NCBI GenBank assembly: GCA_003156795.1
Contig: PMHU01000291.1
Span: forward strand, 11,028 to 30,015
From: Acidimicrobiaceae bacterium
Lineage (GTDB): Bacteria; Actinomycetota; Acidimicrobiia; Acidimicrobiales; Palsa-688
DNA: 18,988 bases
Reading direction: 5' to 3'
The notes below the pieces were generated by a model. That model was not told where the DNA came from. It made no database searches and saw only the letters and a program-made list of their open reading frames with translations. This document shows, in pieces, positions 14,563 to 18,988 of this stretch; position 1 is the first letter of the stretch, and every line of letters begins with the position of its first letter. Both the position numbers and the translations under genes were made by a program.

Positions 14563-15711
14563 ATGGCTTTTCCGTCACGCTCGCGCAGGATCTCGATGGC
14601 GGTCGCAATGGTCGCCACGGTCGTCACGGTGGTCGGAACCGGCGCCGGGACTTCGTTCGCAATAAGCGACGGGCACTACCGTTACTTCCGCAACGACTGC
14701 AAGGGCTACGACTTCAATTCGAGCAACCCGAACTATGTCGATCCGAGCTGCACCGGCCTCATCTTGTCGATCTCCGACTACAACGGACACGAGTACTTCG
14801 GCATGGGCATCCCCGAGACCGCGAACGGGACCGCAGCCAACGCGGTTGACTTCTGGGCCGATCCCGGACAGGGCCAGGACATCAGCTGGACGGTGTCCGA
14901 GAGCGGTGGTATCTCCAACGTCGACATCGAGCCGTCCACCCAACCGGCAGCGGATCCCACCTCAGGGCTGCGGCTGTACTTCGGAGCCGACGATAACCTC
15001 AACGTCGGCGAGCACGACTCCTCCGGCTACACCAACAATGGGCCCAGCGACGGTGGCGCCATCGCGGTCAACATCGACCCGGCGACCGCCGGCGCCTGGA
15101 TCACCTCGCTTCAGGCCGACAACCTGGCCTATCTGCTGACCCATCCGACCCCCCTCATCAACGGCGGATTCGGCGCCTGCGCTGACGGCTTCTGCTTCTC
15201 CTTCACCTTGAACCGGAAGGTCGCCTACCAAGGTTTGGACACCGCGATCTCCCGCGACGCGGCGGACTACGTTTGGTCGAACGGCTCGCCGATGGTTTGG
15301 AAGCCCTACGACTGCTCCGGCCCAACCGACGGCTCCGACGGTTCCAATGTCTGCGACGACCCGGCCTTGCACAGCTACTTCGGGGCCACCAACCCCTGCT
15401 ACAACTCCAACGGCTACATGACCATCGCGTGCTGGAACGAGCTCAACGGCACCGTCTACGTCCAACCGGGGGTCCAGATCTACGAAGACCCCGACCCGCA
15501 GGCGTCCCCAGGCGTTGTCGACCTCGCCATCTCGGCGAACGGCATCCTGCCCCAAGTCTACAACGAGCCCGACCCGTACCCCTGGCCGGCGCTTTACGCG
15601 GGAACCTGCGGGGTCGTGATCGGCGGTGGCCCGAGCGGTTCGCCCACCGATCTGTCGAGCCTGCCGGGAACCAACGCCGCCGGCCAGTACGTCTACTCGA
15701 CCGGGTGCTGA
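14563..15711 (+). CDS. Secreted cysteine-rich protein of unknown function
   Basis: 382 aa from ATG 14563, preceded by GAGGGGGG (14551-14558); the open frame continues upstream to 14401 through the promoter and tetR, so the later start is chosen. Residues 1-33 are a signal peptide (basic RSRRIS, hydrophobic core, cleavage probably after TSFA). I do not recognise the mature protein. It has ten cysteines, the last being the final residue, so up to five disulfides. It is rich in Gly, Asp, Asn, Ser and Tyr, acidic overall, with a probable all-beta character (DISWTVSESGGISNVDIEPS, GLRLYFGADDNLNVGEHDSS). No catalytic motif, anchor or repeat is visible. It is followed after 13 nt by the PQQ-propeller gene, so the two are probably one operon and may act together outside the cell. 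Confidence 0.8.
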   Translation: MAFPSRSRRISMAVAMVATVVTVVGTGAGTSFAISDGHYRYFRNDCKGYDFNSSNPNYVDPSCTGLILSISDYNGHEYFGMGIPETANGTAANAVDFWADPGQGQDISWTVSESGGISNVDIEPSTQPAADPTSGLRLYFGADDNLNVGEHDSSGYTNNGPSDGGAIAVNIDPATAGAWITSLQADNLAYLLTHPTPLINGGFGACADGFCFSFTLNRKVAYQGLDTAISRDAADYVWSNGSPMVWKPYDCSGPTDGSDGSNVCDDPALHSYFGATNPCYNSNGYMTIACWNELNGTVYVQPGVQIYEDPDPQASPGVVDLAISANGILPQVYNEPDPYPWPALYAGTCGVVIGGGPSGSPTDLSSLPGTNAAGQYVYSTGC

Positions 15712-15724
15712 AGCGGATATAGCC

Positions 15725-17689
15725 ATGTCACACCGAACGTGGTCCAGGGCGAAGGGCCCGTGCCGCCGATCGCTCGTGCTGGTCGGTGCACTCGTCGTCG
15801 CTATCTACCCAGGCGTCGCGGCAGCGGCGGTGGCTGGTGCCAACAGCGGCTCCGCGGAGACGCCGTGCGGGTCGTGGCCGATGTTCCAGGGTGATGCCGG
15901 CCGGACGGCCGACGCTTGCTCCTCGATCACGAGCTCGAACGTCGCCACGCTGGTCCCCGCCTGGTTCGAGCCGACGTCGGGTGCGGTAAGCGCCACGCCG
16001 ACGGTCGTGGGCGGAACCGTCTACGACGGCGACTCGACCGGCATGTACTACGCCCTCAACCAGCAGACGGGCGCCGCGGCATGGACCTTCAACACCGTCG
16101 GCTCCCAGTCCTGTTACATCGACCAGCCGGCCCCCTACACCGATCAGCACAGCACAGGGTTCGGGGAGATCACGTCTTCCGCCGACGTGGAAAACGTCGG
16201 CGGGGCGTCCACGGCCTTCGTCGGAGCCGGCGGGTCGCTCTTCGCCATCAACGCGACCACTGGTGCCTGCCTGTGGGCCCAGGACACAGATCCCGCCAAT
16301 CCGACCAGCGCCGTCGAGATCGAGTCCTCGCCCGTAGTTGACACTGCAGTCAACCCACCCGAGGTCCTGGTGGGCAACGACGACAACTCCAGCCCGGGGA
16401 TCGCTGTCACCGGACTGATGGCATTCAACGCGGAGACGGGGGAGCTGCTCTGGAAGTACGAACCCGAGCGAGATCTGACACTGACCCCGGCTGAGTTCGG
16501 TGGCTCAGACGCCCTCACCCTGAGCTGCGGTGACGGGGTAGCGGACGCCACCTACTGCAACTCGACCAACATCCCGGACTTGGCCCCGAACTCCACGGAC
16601 TACGCAGACGCCTGCGGCGACGTGTGGTCGTCGCCGGCGCTCAACCCGACCTTCAAGGACCCTGCCGGCACGAACTCCTTCGAGGGCTCCGGGTCGAAGC
16701 CCGCCGGCTGGTACCGCAAGCAGATCACCGCCAGCGGTTTGGCGAGCAAAGACGGGTTGGCAATTTTCGGCACGGGCAACTGCGCCGCGGATCCGACCCC
16801 GGCCACCGCGGTCGCGCACGGCGACTATGTCGACAATCAGACGGTCTTCGCCCTCGACCCGGTGACGGGCGTCCGCGTCTGGAACTTCGTCGAGCCATAC
16901 AACCAGTACGACAACAACTCGAACGAACCGGGCGCTGGGGACGACGACTTCGGCTCCAGCCCAATGCTCGCTTCGGTGCCCTCGAGCTCCGTGCCTGCGT
17001 CGAAGTGCGCGGGGAGTCGTGACGCGACGTCTCTGGTCGTCCAGGGATCCAAGAGCGGCTATGCCTACGGGCTGTGCCAGTCGACCGGCGCCGAGATATG
17101 GCAGGTCCAGGTAGCCCAACCAGGCCAGCTCAGCCCCAGCCTGATCGGCTCCGTGGGCGGCGTGCTCGGATCGGGTGCTCTGGGAGTGTCGAATGGCCGA
17201 CCGACCGCCTTCTTCACGTCGTCCATCCCGCTGCCTTTTGCCGGCGACGGTGTGAGCCTGTCCGGCCACGGAAGCAGCGGTGACTGTTCTGATCTGACGC
17301 AGGAGGAAGAGACGCTGCTTCCGTTGTGCCCCGACCTGTCACTCTTCTCCAACCCGACGCGCCTGTTGTCCCTGCGCGCCGTCGACGCCGCCACGGGAGC
17401 CGTGGTCTGGAAGGCACCGGCTGTTCCCACATACGCGGCGGCCACGTATACCAACGGCGTCGTCTTCGACCCAGAGACGACCGCCTTCGGCGTGGCCGCG
17501 TACGACGCGGACACCGGCACACCCCTGTGGGCGTTCCCCCTTGGAGCATCGCCGGCGTCCGCGGCTGCCATCGTCGGCAACAGTGTCTTCCTTGGCTCCG
17601 GCGAATCGGAGGGGACGATCGAGGGCGTGACCCTTCCGCCGGAGGCCAACGGGATATGGAGCTTCTCAACGGCGTCGACGGAAAGCTGA
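15725..17689 (+). CDS. Secreted PQQ-type beta-propeller protein (PQQ-dependent dehydrogenase-like)
   Basis: 654 aa from ATG 15725, 13 nt after the previous stop. The signal peptide is about 1-35 (RRSLVLVGALVVAIYPGVAA). Seven blade motifs of the PQQ-repeat form (A-x-D/N-x-x-TG-x-x-x-W) occur at about 110-120, 174-184, 233-243, 376-386, 451-459, 552-562 and 592-602, for instance AFNAETGELLW and AYDADTGTPLW. The opening WPMFQGDAGRTADACSSITS and the later DDDFGSSPML (406-415) resemble soluble PQQ-dependent alcohol or polyvinyl-alcohol dehydrogenases. No heme CXXCH is present. Residues that would bind PQQ and calcium cannot be confirmed by eye, so it may be an enzyme or a propeller without a cofactor. 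It acts outside the cell or in the wall. Confidence 0.85.
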   Translation: MSHRTWSRAKGPCRRSLVLVGALVVAIYPGVAAAAVAGANSGSAETPCGSWPMFQGDAGRTADACSSITSSNVATLVPAWFEPTSGAVSATPTVVGGTVYDGDSTGMYYALNQQTGAAAWTFNTVGSQSCYIDQPAPYTDQHSTGFGEITSSADVENVGGASTAFVGAGGSLFAINATTGACLWAQDTDPANPTSAVEIESSPVVDTAVNPPEVLVGNDDNSSPGIAVTGLMAFNAETGELLWKYEPERDLTLTPAEFGGSDALTLSCGDGVADATYCNSTNIPDLAPNSTDYADACGDVWSSPALNPTFKDPAGTNSFEGSGSKPAGWYRKQITASGLASKDGLAIFGTGNCAADPTPATAVAHGDYVDNQTVFALDPVTGVRVWNFVEPYNQYDNNSNEPGAGDDDFGSSPMLASVPSSSVPASKCAGSRDATSLVVQGSKSGYAYGLCQSTGAEIWQVQVAQPGQLSPSLIGSVGGVLGSGALGVSNGRPTAFFTSSIPLPFAGDGVSLSGHGSSGDCSDLTQEEETLLPLCPDLSLFSNPTRLLSLRAVDAATGAVVWKAPAVPTYAAATYTNGVVFDPETTAFGVAAYDADTGTPLWAFPLGASPASAAAIVGNSVFLGSGESEGTIEGVTLPPEANGIWSFSTASTES

Positions 17690-17747
17690 CGGTGCCTCAC
17701 GCTCCATAACTTCTCAACGGCGGTGGCGCCCGTGGCCTTCGACGTCC
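17690..17747. other. Short convergent gap with a 13-bp repeat
   Basis: CTTCTCAACGGCG occurs at the end of the propeller gene (about 17662-17674) and again in the gap (about 17710-17722). No clear terminator is seen between the convergent propeller gene and recombinase remnant. Confidence 0.4.
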
Positions 17748-18209
17748 TCAGGCAGTTCTGAGCAGTACCTCGCTTCCCCGCAGTAGAGGCGGTGTACTCA
17801 GAGGGCCAAACGCCCCTCCGACACGCACCTGAATACACCGGGGCTGGGTATCGATAGTGATCCGCTGCTGGTCGGGGTCGTAGACGCACTGAAGGCCAAG
17901 TTCGGCGTAGATCTCGGCTTTGAGTGCCGGTTCTGCATCGGTGAGCTTGGAGACGCTGTCTTGGAGGTCGGTGATCAGGCCTCGGACCTCGGCTTTGGTG
18001 AGCGGCTTTGCGGGGGCGGTTGCCCCGAGTTCCGGCTCTGCGATGAGCCGCTCGGCTTCGACCTCTCTGATCCAACCTGCCACGATGGCGGGGTTCGTGC
18101 CCGCTTCGATCGCTGCACCGTACTTGTCGAGCCGGTCGTCGCAGTCGGCGATCTTGCGTCGGTAGACCGCTGCATCTCGATCATCTATCAATGGATAGGG
18201 CCCTGCCAT
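17748..18209 (-). pseudogene. C-terminal remnant of a large serine recombinase
   Basis: 153 codons. The segment YRRKIADCDDRLDKYGAAIE (about 16-35), AGTNPAIVAGWIREVEAERL (36-55), then LTKAEVRGLITDLQ and ALKAEIYAELGLQCVYDPDQ is the coiled-coil and C-terminal region of actinobacterial recombinase-family proteins, which carry the resolvase and recombinase domains in front. Those domains, the catalytic Ser and the zinc ribbon are absent; upstream of 18209 the DNA is unrelated. It ends VGGAFG, then LLRGSEVLLRTA and TGA, a pattern reminiscent of the ends of the two repeats at 7433 and 9796. It is most likely the relic of an integrated element. The ATG at 18209 may be chance. Confidence 0.75.
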
Positions 18210-18558
18210 CCGGTCAACCGACCTCTAGTCATGGGCACCGAGCAATAAAGCCATGCAAGCAACTGGCGAAGTCCGGGAACGCGACGAACGATCTGTTCCC
18301 GGCGCCGGTCTTGTCGAGTCACCGGGACTTCTCCACTCAATCCAACGACGCCTGCGACACTCCTAGCCGAGTATGCTCATCTCGTTTGACAACTAAGAGT
18401 TGCCTTGGAACCCCGTCGGTCCGATCAGTGCCAAGTTTATTGGGCGGGTTCCGTTCAGTGGTCATTCTTCACCTTGTTGCCCGTTTGTGAGTTGCGGACA
18501 TTTTGCGGTAGGTTCGCTACGTCCATAACTTTCGGTAGATGGATGGAGAGAGGGGATC
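18210..18558. other. 349-nt non-coding stretch upstream of the RCC1-repeat gene
   Basis: I see no gene. AT content rises over about 18370-18540, which suggests promoter DNA for the gene at 18559, but no convincing -35/-10 pair: TTGACA (18386-18391) lacks a partner at normal spacing, and TTTGCG (18502-18507) with TAACTT (18526-18531) is weak. A perfect 8-bp inverted repeat CCGGGAAC/GTTCCCGG (18273-18302, 14-nt loop) is listed separately. Confidence 0.5.
18273..18302. repeat. 8-bp perfect inverted repeat
   Basis: CCGGGAAC (18273-18280) and GTTCCCGG (18295-18302) flank a 14-nt loop. There is no U-tract on either side. It could be a hairpin or part of an old recombination site beside the recombinase remnant; no function can be assigned. 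Confidence 0.35.
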
Positions 18559-18988
18559 ATGGGGCTCCTGAAGCGGACTTGGGTTTTCGTTGTCGTTGTG
18601 GCAACTCTGGTGGGGACAGGAATCTTTGGAGTTGTGCCTTCGGTGGCGGCCGCTAGCGACGGCCCGCTGGCTGGGGGCAAGCTCGCGCATGTGGTGGGTG
18701 TCACCAGCGATGCGGGTAGCGAGACCTCCTGCGCGGTGATCTCCACGGGCGCGGTGGACTGTTGGGGGTACGGCGCTAGCGGCCAGCTCGGGAACGGGAC
18801 GACCACGAACTCCGATATTCCGGTGTCGACCGGGATCACTGATGGCAAGGCGGTCGCTGATAGTTACGAGGGTTCCTCCTTTTGTGCTTTGCTCACGACG
18901 GGGGGCGTCGACTGTTGGGGGCAGAACTCGTACGGAGATTTGGGGGACGGCAGCGGGACTAACTCCGATGTGCCGGAGTCGGTAGTAG
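18559..18988 (+). CDS. Secreted RCC1-repeat protein, 5' part only
   Basis: 143 codons to the right edge, frame open. The ATG at 18559 has GGAGAGAGGGG just upstream. Residues 1-32 are a signal peptide (KRTWVFVVVVATLVGTGIFG, cleavage near VAAA). Two RCC1-type blades follow: CAVISTGAVDCWG with GQLGNGTTTNSDIPV (about 58-89), and CALLTTGGVDCWG with GDLGDGSGTNSDVPE (about 109-140). Each has a cysteine pair 10 residues apart, the bacterial secreted form of RCC1 repeats. A whole protein would have about seven blades, perhaps repeated, and be 350 aa or more. The role is unknown; beta-propellers of this kind usually bind partners at the cell surface. Confidence 0.88.
   Translation, partial: MGLLKRTWVFVVVVATLVGTGIFGVVPSVAAASDGPLAGGKLAHVVGVTSDAGSETSCAVISTGAVDCWGYGASGQLGNGTTTNSDIPVSTGITDGKAVADSYEGSSFCALLTTGGVDCWGQNSYGDLGDGSGTNSDVPESVV

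Noticed and set aside
14962..15726. 254-codon minus-strand frame opposite the ten-cysteine protein
   Set aside because: Val/Gly/Arg-rich shadow without start signals; the plus frame has a signal peptide and promoter.
1..18988. CRISPR array, rRNA, or intact insertion sequence
   Set aside because: No spaced short repeats, no rRNA-like blocks and no intact transposase with terminal inverted repeats were seen.

Overview
High-GC DNA with frequent GTG starts, 4-nt start/stop overlaps, an F420-type PPOX oxidoreductase, secreted PQQ-propeller and RCC1-repeat proteins, and a near-leaderless mazEF operon. Together these suggest an actinobacterium, probably free-living or soil type. I cannot place it to genus.

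Layout. (1) Positions 1-2505, minus strand: the bacterial RNA-repair pair hen1 and pnkp, overlapping by 4 nt; pnkp runs off the left edge. (2) 2649-3304, minus: a toxin-first RelE/Gp49-like plus XRE toxin-antitoxin module with a dyad over its -10 box. A perfect 9-bp hairpin lies between it and hen1. (3) 3360-7425, plus: a padR regulator, ABC ATPase and 925-aa FtsX-type permease, each overlapping the next by 4 nt, under a promoter whose -10 box forms one arm of a 26-nt palindrome. (4) 7433-11013: a scarred region. It holds two copies of a ~100-bp direct repeat (apparently the 3' end of a lost coding sequence), a PPOX/NTF2-like fusion gene split by a single-base frameshift, the last third of a quinone oxidoreductase gene, an intact mazEF, and the 3' part of a CocE/NonD-type hydrolase gene with its own one-base frameshift. 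(5) 11025-15000: a sedolisin (S53) protease and a TetR regulator on the minus strand, divergent from (6) 14563-17689, plus: a two-gene unit of a secreted ten-cysteine protein I do not recognise and a secreted PQQ-type beta-propeller. (7) 17748-18209, minus: the C-terminal remnant of a serine recombinase. (8) 18559 to the right edge: the start of a secreted RCC1-repeat protein.

How they may work together. Hen1/Pnkp repairs RNAs cut by ribotoxins, and the window also holds two toxin modules of families that act on RNA. The co-location is seen; a functional link is inference. PadR probably represses its own ABC exporter operon. The TetR probably controls the divergent secreted-protein unit, because a dyad overlaps the candidate -10 box there. 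The least explained part is the extracellular set: the protease, the ten-cysteine protein and the PQQ propeller around one TetR switch.
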